A stretch of 64,000 nucleotides of DNA from Gymnopilus junonius (GCA_015501075.1 JADNYJ010000058.1:156283-220282), one strand, 5' to 3'; shown: positions 44,690-56,523, counted from the first letter of the stretch. The notes: generated from the letters alone by a model not told the origin. Numbers and translations are program-made.

Positions 44690-45690
44690 CAAATCAATTA
44701 AACTTATGCCGAGGGATTTACGGGGGGCTTGGGCAGGCGCCGAGTGTGCCAAGAGTCATGTGCTCGTGACCTGCAATCGAGGGCGGACGTGTCGCGTTCA
44801 AGCACCTGGGTGTCCTCCAAAGTCGAGAGAACTTGCAGGCATGGCTTTCCCCAGCTCGATCAGGATGGACACCGAGGGCGGATTGATGGGACTGATGCGC
44901 TGGGTGGCCCAAAAATAGCCCACTTCTCAGCCCATCACTTGGCAGCGGGATGCGTCTTTGGCAGCCGTCTTCGGTCTCATCTCGAGCTCTGTTCCCTCCC
45001 TCCCTCCCTTAAACACATCTTATGTACCAAAATAATTACACAGAAATGCAGAAATATGTACTAAATATGTTACAATGGGAATAGACAGCAGCAATGGCCT
45101 TTTCAATGCAGTTGAACTGGGTACTGCTTCTGCAGACTGCAATTTGAGCTGGTTCAAGGCAATAAGTATTCCTTTTGGTGGACATAAGTTCAATAAGTAG
45201 CTTATCTGGAGGGATTTACGGTAAATCCAGCTCGCTTTACCCTGGATTTACACAAAATGAGCTGGTTCATTTCCGCTGTAAAGCCAGAGCCTCGGAGTGA
45301 TGGGTGGCTCAAGCGCTCTCCCGAGCTTGCCGGTGTGAGCTCATGTACACTCTAGACACGTCTTTTCCATACCTCTGAACTTCAAAAAATTTCTCTGTCT
45401 CCTGAAAAGAATGCTGAAATTTTGGTGATCTATTCTCTTTGACTAAAAAATTTCCCTTGAGTCCCTACTGTACATGACTCTAAAAAAAGCCTTTGTAATT
45501 AACTTCCTTTTTGACTTCCTTTCCGCAAGCTCGGTTACCTTCATGTTGCAATCACATCACGCCTAGCCCAGAACTGGACAAGTTCTGATGTGTTCCAGGA
45601 TGCCATCCTCGGGTCCGTGCTAAAAATATCTGGCTTTACAGGCTTTACAGTAAATCTAACCAAATAACCCTACTTATGAAAGTACCACGT
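44690..45690. other. gap between oxidoreductase copy and intact gene; no gene seen
   Basis: No coherent ORF. GAGGGATTTACGG occurs at about 44710 and 45211, and a short palindromic run GGATTTACGGTAAATCC lies near 45213-45229. TTTACAG words recur at about 45630-45655. These may mark a decayed repeat, but borders could not be set. Confidence 0.4.
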
Positions 45691-45694
45691 CTGA

Positions 45695-47085
45695 TTACAA
45701 GGGTTCCAAACTATACACGAGCTTCTCAGCTGAAATCGGTCGTAACCAATCTTTCCCTGCATAATCTTGTACAGCGGGGTTGCGCTCCCTTACTTTTCCT
45801 TGCCCTAGCAGCACAAATGCATCTCTTATAATACCCTCCAGACCACCAGGCATAAGGCGAACAGGATTACCACTGATAGGAAACACAGCATGATCAGATT
45901 CAGATCCTAGGGACAGAAACTTATAGAATGCCGTCGTGAATTCTCGCCAAATAGACGAGGCAGGCATGACCTCATCTAAAATCCGAATTATCAGTTAAAC
46001 AATGGAGTCAACAGCCTGCCAAAAACTACTTACCATTGTATATAATTTCATGTCCAAGACCCCACCAAGCAGCTGAATAGATCGGCAAAACGCCTTCGCG
46101 AATGCCATCCTTATTCCACGCTGACTTTCGAATAACAGCAACCTTTCCCCCAGCATCGACAAACGTTTGAGAAATCTGCGCAGTGGTCTTGTCTTCAGAA
46201 ATACAATCAACAGCGTACGATATGCCGCCGGACGCCTTTCGGACTTCTTCTGGCCACGTTGGAGACTTGTAATCAAAGACCGCTTCGACACCTAGCGCCA
46301 GCAGCTTATCGTGATTTTTGGGGCTAGCCGTTGCGAAGATACGGTATGACTCTCCAGTGGGGGTATGTAGAAGCTTTGCCAATTCAACCGCGAAAAGCCC
46401 GACCGATGTTGCAGCAGAAAACACCAAGATAGTTGGGGCTTTCCATTCAATTCTCTTGGGTTTGAATGGGCTTGAAAAGGGAGCCTCAAGCTCCAGGCGA
46501 ATAAAGAGAGCCTGTGGGGAAAATTTAGCTCAAATATACGAAGGGTCGAGGAATGAAACATACCTGAGCAGCCGTTAAGGAACACAATGGAAATGTGGCA
46601 GCTTCCTCGAAAGACACGCCTGGAGGAATTCGGATAGCGAGATCATGCTCAAGGATAGCATACTCTGCAAATCCTCCTGGACGAGGGTTGCCAGAGGTGG
46701 CTTTAATTCAAAGAGTGTCAGGCTTCCCGGGAAAAACCAAAAGGAGAGACTATGTACATACCACCCTGAAGCAATCCAGCAACACGATCGCCAACGTTCC
46801 AATCTACAACATCATTGCCGACCTTATCGACGACTCCAGCAATATCACTGCCCACAACGCGTCCCGGCTTGTCAGTTGGATGCGCAACGTACAATGAATC
46901 TACGAGATTGAGGGCGACAAAGTGTACTTTGACCCTGTAAAGCGGAGTTCGATGAATGAAATGTTTTGTTGCACTTTAAAGTGTCGCACTCACCGAATCT
47001 CTTTCAAGCCAGGTTCAGGAATTGGAATGTCCTTTACTTCTGCAGTCTGGTGTTCAGCGGTAACGAGTGCTTTCATGGTCGACAT
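45695..47085 (-). CDS. medium-chain dehydrogenase/reductase (enoyl reductase-like), intact
   Basis: Five exons: 46994-47085, 46762-46934, 46564-46700, 46034-46511, 45695-45975. These total 1161 nt, 386 residues, with every border GT...AG and frame kept. The ATG at 47085 starts MSTMKALVTAEHQTAEVKDI. The catalytic GroES-like half shows KPGRVVGSDIAGVVDKVG, VGDRVAG and PRPGGFAEYAI. The nucleotide-binding half has ILVFSAATSVGLFAVELAKL (the G/A-x-x-x-G-x-x dinucleotide loop, first glycine replaced by alanine) and YAVDCISEDKT. It resembles fungal zinc-independent enoyl-reductase/quinone-oxidoreductase-like MDR proteins (TOXD/YogA-like). No structural-zinc cysteine cluster is visible. Likely a cytosolic NAD(P)H-dependent reductase of unknown substrate. 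Its upstream region 47086-47300 is the promoter candidate. Confidence 0.9.
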
Positions 47086-47630
47086 ATGTTGGTTTCAAAT
47101 TCCAGGTTGGGGCTCCATGGATCTCTAAGTTCTTAAAAGACATTCTATCTTTATAAATCCACATATTCATAAGCATCGAGGAGAGAAAATGACGAAGCAT
47201 GGCGTCCGACACCGCAGGAGGCGCGGAAGCACAGAGGATGGATGTGATGAAACGAGTGGCAAGAGCCAAGCCACACTCCGCTCGGAGTTCGGCGGCCTCA
47301 CCACAGAAATGCTGTCTCGACAAATTCGGGACATATGAAAGGATCAAGAGTATTAGAGCATGCAGGGGTATCGCAGATTGTGGATAGAACTACTAAAGCC
47401 TAAGAAAGACTGTACAAGAAAATGAAAGAATAGAAGCTTGGTAAATAGCTAGTAGTGTACAGTTTACAAGGGCAAAGCGAAGACAGAATGTAACAGGCAG
47501 TTGGAATAGGATGAAATGAACCAACGTCAGGGAAAAGGATAGCGCCAGAGACCTTGATAGACCAGAAGGTCTGGTATAGCATGAATGATGGTTGAAAGTG
47601 AATAGTGTTAACTGTGGTGGTTGGACGATT
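47086..47630. other. intergenic, promoter of the oxidoreductase and 3' flank of the kinase
   Basis: Contains a TATA-like TTTATAAATC at about 47150 in the 75 bp upstream of the oxidoreductase ATG. No ORF reads as protein on either strand. Confidence 0.4.
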
Positions 47631-50036
47631 CTATACGACAGGCGCAGATTTCAAATACATCCCCAAAACTTCAAAGAAAGTCAACAAATGAGGCATAGTA
47701 GGCCTCAGAGCGGGATCAGTGCTCCAACACTGATCTAGCATGTTCCAAAATGCCTCTTCGCCCTCAAGACTGAGTTTGAGAAGGCAGGTCGCTGTCCTCG
47801 AGGGCTTGACTCCACGTATGATATCCAAAGTAACCGCATGGTCGTTTGAGCGGTGAGAATACGGAAGTTGACCTGACGCGACCTATTTTTGTGATGTCAA
47901 TTACATTGCTACTTCCATAGAAAGTAAAAAGTAACCTACCTCGAGACAAATGGAAGCAAAAGCATAAACATCACTGAAAGTGGTGATAGTCGGACGAAGA
48001 TCTTCAACAAGCGCAGCAATAAGCTCAGGAGCCATCCATCTCGTGGATCCTGCAAAGAACGATGTTCCTCCCATGTTCATGGAGTCCGACATGTCGCCTA
48101 GGACCTTAGATAACCCAAAGTCGGTAATGATGGCGCTCCCGTTCTCGTCGACAAGTATATTTCCCTGTGGTCATCATTAGATTTGCACGCTATCAAATGG
48201 GCAGTCCATCATACCCCTTTCAGGTCACCGTGGATAATGGTTGGCTTCACAGTGTGCAGGTATGAAATTCCCGAAGCTATTTGGGTTACCTAAATTCAAA
48301 AAAGGTTCAGAAAGGCGAGCCTTGTTCCATGCCAATAAATAACACTTACTAGCTTTAGACGATTAGCCTCTGGATTGTACTTGAGATAATTGCATACAGT
48401 CCCATTTGCACACCACTGGGATACCATGGCTATACTGTTGGGAGATTGCACAATGCCGAAAAGCTGGCTAACATTTTTGTGGCAAAGCCGATGCCAAGCA
48501 ATAACTTCCGCTGCAGACGCTATTTCAAAAGCAAAAGGTGAGAGGCGTAAAGGAAATAATTAAATGCAGGCAGGCTGCGTACCTTCAATAGCTTCTCCCG
48601 AATGTTTTGGGCCATTACCTGACGCAAAAATTTCAGAGCAACCTAAAGTATGAACATGAACATGCCAACTCCTTAGGAAAAGAAGAAAAATGATAAGTAT
48701 GTACCCTTCGTGTTCGTTTCTCAACCGGGTCCTCCCACATTCCTTGCCAGACGTCGGAAAAGGACCCATGAGCGACAGCCGAATCTCCCATGATGACAAC
48801 TTCGTCCGTCAAATCCGTCAGAATTAACGAGCCCTTCACAACCAAAGTCTTGGTCACCGTCTCCTGTAAAAACTTCTGCCGACACCGCTGCTTCAGCCTG
48901 CTATAATCCTGGTGCTCCTGGATCCAGCGGAACTCATCATATGATGATATTGAGAGAGCAACAGTGCGAAGAGACTGGAAATATATGTGCTCAGGATATG
49001 TCTGGAGAATCATCGCATTTCGTAAATGAACATCAGAGGCTGATTCAAGGCCAATGTCAAGCCAGATAGTAGATCGACTGGTTTGGCGATATGTGGATGT
49101 GGATGGGTAATGTTCGTCTGCTGTTCCAAGAATATATAAGGCGACAGTTGGGAAGATCGGGAAGAATAGATCGCAACATTCACTGATCCGACGATTCCAG
49201 TCAATAAAATGCAGGCTTGGATGAGTTGGAAACTTACGGATCCTCGTCAAATCCTTCGTCCAGCGTACCGAAACATCGATCGGACAACATAAACTCCTGA
49301 TCTTCGGTGGCTATCCCAATGCAAAGCTCGGCTTCGCACAACCGCCAACAATATTTTTCCATCGCATCATGAAAAGCGCCAAGATGCATATCAGTGGTAG
49401 GTAAATCAGGACGCGTCCTTGCCGACGAGCTGTCGGCAGAAGTATGGTTTAAAAACTTGATAAAACCTTTCAGGATGTACTGAAGTCGAATGTTGGCAAC
49501 AGGGTGGCGATAGGCCGGATAAATACAGCCTTCGCGTGGATCTGTTTGATTGAATTGCTCAAGTGATTGAACTGTATCGCGGTAACCTCCACTATTGCGG
49601 AATCGCAGGAAAACAAAATACTTCCGCAGCACCTCTACAGAAGTACGATTCAGAGGAAGGGATTTCTTGTTGGAATAGCTTTCCCCACTCCATACTGTTC
49701 GATCTAACAGATCTTTGAGCGCTGTCTGTGCCTCACATTCTAGTTTGGAAAAAGCCTTTTCAGCTTCGGCGAGAGCTTGTCTGGTGTATGGTTGAAGGTG
49801 GCCATTGTCGAGGTCGTGGAAAATTGATGTTGTGTCCTTACGTGGTCGGTATATCTCTGTTAGCTCGTTATCGTATACATCGTAAACATGTACGCGCGGA
49901 GGGCGAGAAGGGAAAATGGCTCCTCTGAACAAGCTCATCAGCAATTACTACCAGATGTGAATAGAAAAGATTCATACGTAGAAAACCAAAACTTCAGCAA
50001 GAAATGGGGAAAATACTTCGAAATCGTGTCAAGCAT
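47631..50036 (-). CDS. TKL-like protein kinase with DUF4238-like N-terminal domain
   Basis: The ATG at 50036 gives MLDTISKYFPHFLLKFWFST, a donor GTATGA at 49977, then from 49924 GAIFPSRPPRVHVYD. The first 230 residues (ALAEAEKAFSKLECEAQTAL; VEVLRKYFVFLRFRNS; CEAELCIGIATEDQEFMLSD) resemble DUF4238. Exon 3 (below 49182) ends with AHGSFSDVWQGMW, a glycine-rich loop. Next come VALKFLRQV (invariant Lys), IHGDLKGGNILV (catalytic loop), TDFGLSKVL (DFG), AGSTRWMAPELI (APE) and SDVYAFASICLE. The stop is at 47631. All kinase motifs are intact. The HGDLKG..N loop is typical of the expanded TKL-like kinases of mushrooms. An in-frame upstream ATG at 50138 is possible. Introns are short and canonical. Confidence 0.85.
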
Positions 50037-50139
50037 GCTGAGATATATTTGTAAGATAAAAGTATGATGTACGGTATTATGTCGTACCCAGAAATCCGCG
50101 GGGGAGCCTTTGATCAGAGGCGACGCCCAAGTCAGCATT

Positions 50140-52170
50140 CCTTGCTAGCAATACCAGCAGGCTGAAGACGCAGAAGCGACAACGGCGATTAACTTGACTA
50201 CGAGGGCGCAGGTCCTGGGGAAAACGAGGCAGTGTCTTCCCACGTTGCAGGTGAGGTTATGGGGAAAGGAAGGAGAGTAAAGTGGGTCTAGAACTGATAA
50301 AAACACAATGAGCGCTCTGTTGCCATACCAGGAAGACGGGACACGGAATGGAAAAAAGAGCTGGACAAGGACATCATGTAGTTTTGGTGAGAGTTATTTA
50401 AACTGGAGGTGTTCATACGTGCCTGGCAATGGCGTCATAGGCCATATCCCGAAATATCGCCTGTACTATGTACTAGCGATATGGGCAGTGTCAATGGTAG
50501 CTTGGCAGCCTGACGGAAGACAAACTCGACGACGGTCCGTCTCTAATCTGAACTGAATTCCTGATAACACTGCGGCATGTCGTTCACATGAACCTTTTCC
50601 CGAAGCAAAGTAAGGACCACAAGGCGCCCGTGGAGCAAAATACAGTCGACGAGCCGTCATTACAGGAGAAAAGGTGAGTATCCGAGGCTGCATTTAGTCT
50701 TCAGTGAGAACGTGGTAGAGGTCTAGACCTCTGCCATGTTAGAGAAGTCCTCGAATTGCGATGACGTATGTGAGCCTTGAAAACTTCACTAACCAGGGTA
50801 CACCCGCTTGGATTTACTGGGAAACGAACCACCAGAGGCAGAACTAAGAGAAGATTATGTGGCAAATTTACCTCTGAAAAGGAAAGTCAGCGTCATATCT
50901 TGAGAATGTCACAGTACAGTACATACCCAGTACAACATGCATAGACCCGTACGATGGATAGCACCATTGAATTGAATTGTAATCTCTTCAGTAGACCAGT
51001 GTTCTCTTTCGGACCATGTCAGGAAACTAGCGAATTGCAAGCCAAAAATTGAGCTTTAACGAGGATCGGTTTACTTGCTCCACTTCTTCAAGAAAAACTC
51101 TGGAGATTGTGGGGAGAAAGGCCAATTCGGTCGGACATGTCAAGTAGTCCGCGAGTCCATGAGTGGAGTGACGACGAGTCCTTGGACTTCATTTGTGGTC
51201 TAGTACGTCAAGGAACTGTCCAGATATCTGCAGAAGTCTCAGGGCCATAGAATAAACTTTGCTTTCCGAAGTGGAACGGATGAGCTGGGGCCAAGCTGCT
51301 TAAACCACCTCTCGTATCTCGTTGAGGAGCTTGACAGAGAGCAAAAGATGATTTGCAAGTAACGGCTTTGCCCAGGCCCTGTAGGTCACATGCGATCAAC
51401 ATGCTTATTATATGACGTCAAATGATCGAGCCAATCAGGACGGTTGGCACCAACGTTACAACTTACGAGCGAAATCAAATCCCTTTAAAAATTGCACATT
51501 AGCTCAACACTGTACTTTATTATTCTTTATCAATAAATTGTTGTGTTCGTCTAATATGGGAGACTTCATATTTAGTGAGAACATCTCTTCTGTTTCTGGA
51601 AATGTGGCCCATTTTGTAAGCATTCAAATCTAAACCCCCCTCGGGCTTTGAGAGTGCCCTTATTTTGAGCTAATGGCAAACTTCCAGAGGACGTTAACGT
51701 GAAGTGGAAGTTGTATTAGGTTCTGCAAACCATGTACCAAAGGGTGTCCTATGATATATATATGAATATGTTAGAGTCTCTAATATCATTAGAATACGTA
51801 GAGAATTGATCACCTTCGAGACCTATATCTGGAACTCTGCCCAAATTAAAATTTCCTTCGAGGACCGAAAGTCGATACATATAAGCTGTTAAAAATTGTT
51901 CGTGCATTCAGCCGCATGTGGCATAGCTTTGGCAAGTTCGTCAAGACAGCTTTATCAATGCTCTGTCCCTGCAACCTTGTTGAGCAATATGTCGCAACGG
52001 TCAAGATACATTATTAAGCAGCAGAGGCGTCGATACAAGTGTGGGTCTCCCTCTTTTTCACATGATCATGATCCTTGGATTCCTTCACTTTCATGCAACT
52101 TTTCCACTTTTGTACCCAATTGATGTACTTCACAAAATCGGCCTGGAGGTGTGGCATGATAAAAGAGTAG
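50140..52170. other. 2-kb stretch without a recognisable gene
   Basis: Short ORFs only, none coherent, and no clear terminal repeats. AACATGCTTA at 51397-51406 matches the 3' half of the 26-bp boundary motif, preceded by CATGCGATC, so it could be a degraded fourth copy. Confidence 0.35.
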
Positions 52171-52173
52171 ATT

Positions 52174-52450
52174 TCATGCCTTACTGCATGCAGTCGCCCC
52201 AACTCTGTGCTCTTGGGTGTCGTCGAATAAATTTGGAGATATCAAGGATTTCCAAATCAACCTGACTTGTGCAACCCTTTCGGGAGCTAAAGCGCGGTTT
52301 CCAGCAAGCATGATTTCGACGGCTCGCTCTGATACCATCATATCACAGGCAATTCTAGGATTTTGGGCAGAGGCAGAGAGCACCGAAATGGCATCAAGGA
52401 GCTGTTTTGCTGGGTCATTGAGGGTCTCGTATTCTAGCAGACTTTCCAGG
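52174..52450 (-). pseudogene. host-like gene fragment cut by an LTR retrotransposon
   Basis: The frame is open on the minus strand from the LTR border: LLEYETLNDPAKQLLDAISV, LSASAQNPRIACDMMVSERA, VEIMLAGNRALAPERVAQVR, LIWKSLISPNLFDD, stop at 52174. Helical, armadillo-like composition, well conserved codons, no domain name recognised. The protein is interrupted exactly at 52451, where the LTR begins. I did not find the 5' part on the far side of the retroelement (above 53800). Confidence 0.5.
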
Positions 52451-52675
52451 TGTGACGGAAGTTACTATCTTATCTTATCTCTAACTAGATTAAATCATTG
52501 TTCGTTGATTTTCTATCCTTTTCTCTACTTACACAACTAGTATTACATAGGTATATTGTAGAGTATATAAAGGAGTCGAGGATGTCGTAGATAGTCGACC
52601 TTGAATAGAGTACTTTAGCCAGTCTTTCGAGGTTCGACGTGTGCCGGGACTCGTGTTTACTCACGCCCTGTCACA
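52451..52675 (+). repeat. LTR of a plus-strand LTR retrotransposon, 225 bp
   Basis: Begins TGTGACGGAAGTTACTATCT and ends CACGCCCTGTCACA, giving inverted TGTGAC/GTCACA termini with TG...CA ends. A TATA box (GTATATAAAGGAG) lies near 52563-52575. It is directly followed by a leader with CT-rich repeats (ACTCTCACTCTCGGCG, 52690-52760) and the Gag ATG at 52852. Confidence 0.85.
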
Positions 52676-52851
52676 TATTTTTGACTTTAACACTCTCACT
52701 CTCGGCGACTCTCACACTCACCGACTCTTCTCTCACTCTCACTCTCTCACTATCTCGCGCGATGTTCACTTTGGAATCCCCTTGGCTTGATCACCCAAGA
52801 CCTCCAGGTACGTTGTCATTCAAGTTTGAAACACTAATTATTCGGTATTAG

Positions 52852-53783
52852 ATGGCTACTAGTAGGAAGACTAGTGCCCGGACTGGCAAGGTTCAGAGGG
52901 GGCACGTTCCTCCCGAAGATGTTCCTGCCATCGAGTCTGATACAGGCTCGCCTGCTGCGAGAGGTGACTCCGAGCAGGTACCGGAACCCGACCATCGGGT
53001 TTCCGGCAGCAACCTCACCGGTTCCGAGGTTGCTGATGTGCGTGGTCGAGGTGACCGACGCGTCGTTATTGATAGCCACGGGAAAGTAAACCGAGAGGCT
53101 GAGACTGGCGGTGCTGCTGCAGCAAGGCCCGCTCGTCGTAGTAACAGTTTAGATAGTGCACGATACACACCGGTAGTACCAGAGCATGTAACTGGTAATC
53201 CTGTTCTGCAAGATGCCAGACAGGTAGTAATGGAAACACGAGGAATGGTAAACACCCTCGTCGAACGCCTAGGAAGGATTGAAAAGGTATTGGGTTTGCA
53301 GGAAAACAGCTCGAGCATGGAAAGAACCATCCAACATACTGAAGAAAGCCAGAACCTCAGAATGGTTCTTCGTCTAAGGGCAAAGGATTTGATCCAAGAA
53401 ATTGGGGAAATGCTGGAATCCCTGAAATCGAAAGGGATCTCGATATGCAACGCGCGCTTCATGCGCAGGTTAAAATCAATCCAGATCATGTAGTTCACAA
53501 CACCATGAACGACACTGATTCAGAGAGCGACGATGATGAATATAATAAATTAAAGGAACTTGAACGACAGTATCTTACAGCGAAAGGAAATTATTTATGC
53601 AAGATACCTGACTGGGAATACAAGGAACCAGTTAGGTACGAAAGGATTTCGAGCACACCTATGTCTCAAGATGTCGAGGAACTGATTAATCAAGCATCTC
53701 GTCAACGCGTTCAGGCTAAGAAAGCTGAGGCAATTCGCCCTAGTAACCAACTTCCACCTGAAAGCTTGCATCAGAAAAAGTGA
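52852..53783 (+). pseudogene. LTR-retrotransposon Gag-like protein, frameshifted, element truncated after it
   Basis: The ATG at 52852 begins MATSRKTSARTGKVQRGHVP, a basic and polar N-terminus. A coiled region follows (GMVNTLVERLGRIEKVLGLQ; RLRAKDLIQEIGEMLESL). The frame closes at 53493, but another frame already reads IPEIERDLDMQRALHAQVK from about 53425 and goes on with DTDSESDDDEYNKLKELERQ, YLTAKGNYLCKIPDWEYKEP to a TGA at 53783. One indel near 53410-53430 joins them. No protease, RT or second LTR follows, so only the 5' end of the element is present. Confidence 0.65.
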
Positions 53784-53854
53784 CCGACAGGTATATAGCC
53801 TTGCGTGCCCATATATGAATTACATTCCATGCTGTGGTTGCGATGTCTGGATAG

Positions 53855-54013
53855 CAGTACATCGAACGACGGCTTACATTGAGGTACATAGAAATAGCAG
53901 CACCGCAGTCAGCACAGAATCAGTTTCCCGATACCTGATAATGCATGGGAATGTATCGTGAGTTATTGCAGTCGTTCGGTAAATAGGAATGTAAGCGGTC
54001 GTTCGATGTACCG
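53855..54013. repeat. 26-bp imperfect inverted repeat, 107 bp apart
   Basis: 53855-53880 (CAGTACATCGAACGACGGCT...) is the reverse complement of 53988-54013 with two mismatches. GGAATGTA and TACATT words recur between and around the arms. It lies just outside the 3' end of the DUF6698 gene and may be a subterminal repeat of the Plavaka-type element. Confidence 0.65.
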
Positions 54014-54248
54014 GAATGTAATGAAGTGACGCCAATAAATAACAATGTCTTGCTATGTACATCTTATCACCGTGCCCATATAGAGTCATGTAATATGATC
54101 TATTTCTCATTCCTGCCAGATAACCTAGACTAATCATCTCGACAATTCAGATACCCACATCACACACACTATAGATTGCGCAATAATATCATTGATGAAG
54201 CAATTTACATACACCCGAACTAGAAATACAGGCGGCAATGCGCAAAGC

Positions 54249-56523
54249 TCACGGCTTGGGATTCTTCTTGGTCTTCGTAACTTTGGCTTTCTTCTTCAGG
54301 GGTAGTTGGTCAGAGTTATTGACGTCCAAAGACTTTGAAAAAGCATTAGAATGAACTTATGTACTAGGAAGACAACTTACGCGCTTCGTGACCGAGGCTC
54401 TGGTAGCACGTTCCGTTCGTTGAGGTGTAGGTGTTGCATTGGCGCTCCTCTTATCCGGACTTCCATCTGCGATGGGATGACTCTGGACTAGTCTGTTCTC
54501 CACTGCTTTCAAGGTCTGTCTCTGATGGTATAATGAGCGAGAAGGATCAGGGTACGTTAAGGAGAACACTACCTCCTTTTGGCTGTAGCTCTCGCCATGT
54601 GTCTTCTCTGAGCGTGGACGCTTGTTCTTCTTGAGGTTCTTCTCCAAAATCGTAACTTGATTATCCAGGGTCTCATTGTTGCTGTTGTCATCGTCAACAT
54701 CCCGGTCGTATCTGACTACCTGTGATCGGTGAGTAGCTGTTGAAATTCGATCAACTTCCTGATCGCTAGTGTCATCGCTGTTGTCGTGCCCGTTGAATCG
54801 AAGAACAACCTTGGCTTGTGCAGGAGATGGAGTCGTCGTCATCAAATCCTGGGGGCCTCGATCCTGACGGCCTGAAGCCACGACCTGGCATACCTGCCGT
54901 GGAGTTGTGTTTACCTCGTGCTCTGCTTGGTACTGCTCTTCAAGTCGTCGTTGCTCCCCAATTTGGCATTGCTCCTCTCTCCGTTGGCGTTCTTCCTCAT
55001 GTTGGCATTCTTCGAGACAATGGCGCTTCTTGTTCTCAAGCTGAGCTTTAAGTCATTCAGCAGGGTTCGGACCTTCGTGCATTTGTTCGGGCCGAATTTT
55101 GCTCGCCTTCATTTTCTTCTTCATAGAATGAAGGCCCGGAACCTGACTTAAAAGCCACAAGGAGTACAACGAAAGGAAGGTGGGGAGATTACTTACGACT
55201 GCCACCAGTCCAAAGTATCTTGTATGAACTGAGTTTCTTCATTTTCTTCGAACATTGAAACAACATTGTCATAAAAAACATCGAGCCCAAAGCAATCAAT
55301 AAAGTTTGTCCACTTCTTGGTGGATGACAAAGCGAGATAAGTCTGAAAAGCAAAGCTTAACAAGGACACGACGTTAGTTTGAAATCATACCTGTACAGCT
55401 GCATACGCAATCATGCGACCAGTCACTTTTTTGATATGAAAAACCTTGGCTTTTGTCTTGTTTGCGTCGCGACTGGCCTCAAGCGCTGAGGAGGGGCCTG
55501 TGAAGATATGCTGGAAGACCTGATAGTGCCATCAAAAAGAGGAATAGATCGACCTATGATAAACTCACTCTGACAAGTAGGAAACCTCGAAAGAGGCCGC
55601 TGGTTTCGTCATCGGGATCATACTGAGTCCCACTTTCATACATAAAAGATGGAAAGTCATTGTCTGTAATTACGAGTTTTCCATCAAATATTTGATTTGT
55701 GAAATCTCTGTGCAGATGGGTGAGCGAGCAAGTGAAAAAGACGTGCATATATTTTACACAGGATCTGCTTCGAACTGGTCCTTCAGACGTAAAGGGCAGA
55801 GATGTTCGGCAGTGTCCAAGTGGTAATGACCTCGAGTTTCCTTGGGGTCACTAGCTAAGAGTCAGTCAATATCATAGTCCATGGCAAACCTAGAGCCAGA
55901 TTTGGGGTTTTCATATATGAGGTCAAGGATAGCGCCCTTGAGCTTGGCAGTATCATCTCCACGAGAGGCGTTAGAGGCCTCTGAAATCTAAAAGATGGTC
56001 AGTAAACAGATATAACACCCGCATATATCGACTTCCTAGCTTGATTAATCCAAGGAAAGCATCGGTGTCAGTGGAACAAGCATCGACAACGAGATTAAAC
56101 CTTCGCTCGAGCTTTATTATGGCACGGAAGACATAATGTTCCTCCTCAGTGTATCTAAATGCATGTTAGAAGTAGTCTGGTTGTTCATAAAAATGGACGT
56201 ACTGTTCTTCCTTGTCTGGTCGTGTGTCATCACCCTCCACTTCTTCCTCATCCTCTGTATCCTCATCCTCATTCTCTTTGTCTTCGGGTGCGGCTTCAGG
56301 TACACCAGCATAGAAGGCGCGATGGAGATTCATGAAAGGGTGAATGGTCTGTGAGATGATACGTGATTTCGAGATATACGGCTTGAGTTGAGTATTACTG
56401 CACTTGCTGGTTAGCATCCCACATTTACTGAGCTAGAATGTATAGCGCTCACCACCCTCCAACTCTGACGGATTGCACAATGGCGTCAAGGTTATCTTTT
56501 GACGGATTATCGCTGTCGGGCAT
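54249..56523 (-). CDS. DUF6698-type protein
   Basis: The ATG at 56523 reads MPDSDNPSKDNLDAIVQSVR. Multiple exons follow: NTQLKPYISKSRIISQTIHP with an acidic stretch, EEEHYVFRAIIKLERRFNLV, SEASNASRGDDTAKLKGAIL, YDPDDETSGLFRGFLLVRVF, QHIFTGPSSALEASRDANK, VTGRMIAYAAVQT, TYLALSSTKKWTNFID and MFEENEETQFIQDTLDWWQS. The core pattern (sGLfRGfLLv, iFtGPSSA, vT.r.IAYAa.Q.., alss...W, FyD.vv.mFee...W) matches the Agaricomycete DUF6698 family. A Lys/Arg- and Asp-rich tail with a coiled coil (54249-54880) ends in KKNPKP and a TGA at 54249. Function is unknown. It is transcribed away from the Plavaka transposase with 338 bp between the starts. An in-frame TAG lies about 16 codons above the chosen start, after a readable RYKDTVNLFLDQHSPNSERE, so the true N-terminus may have been lost. 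Confidence 0.75.

Noticed and set aside
44706..44918. Plus-strand ORF near 44.7 kb as a gene
   Set aside because: GC-richer than its surroundings but without recognisable protein features, start context or splice sites. Overlapping frames are equally open.
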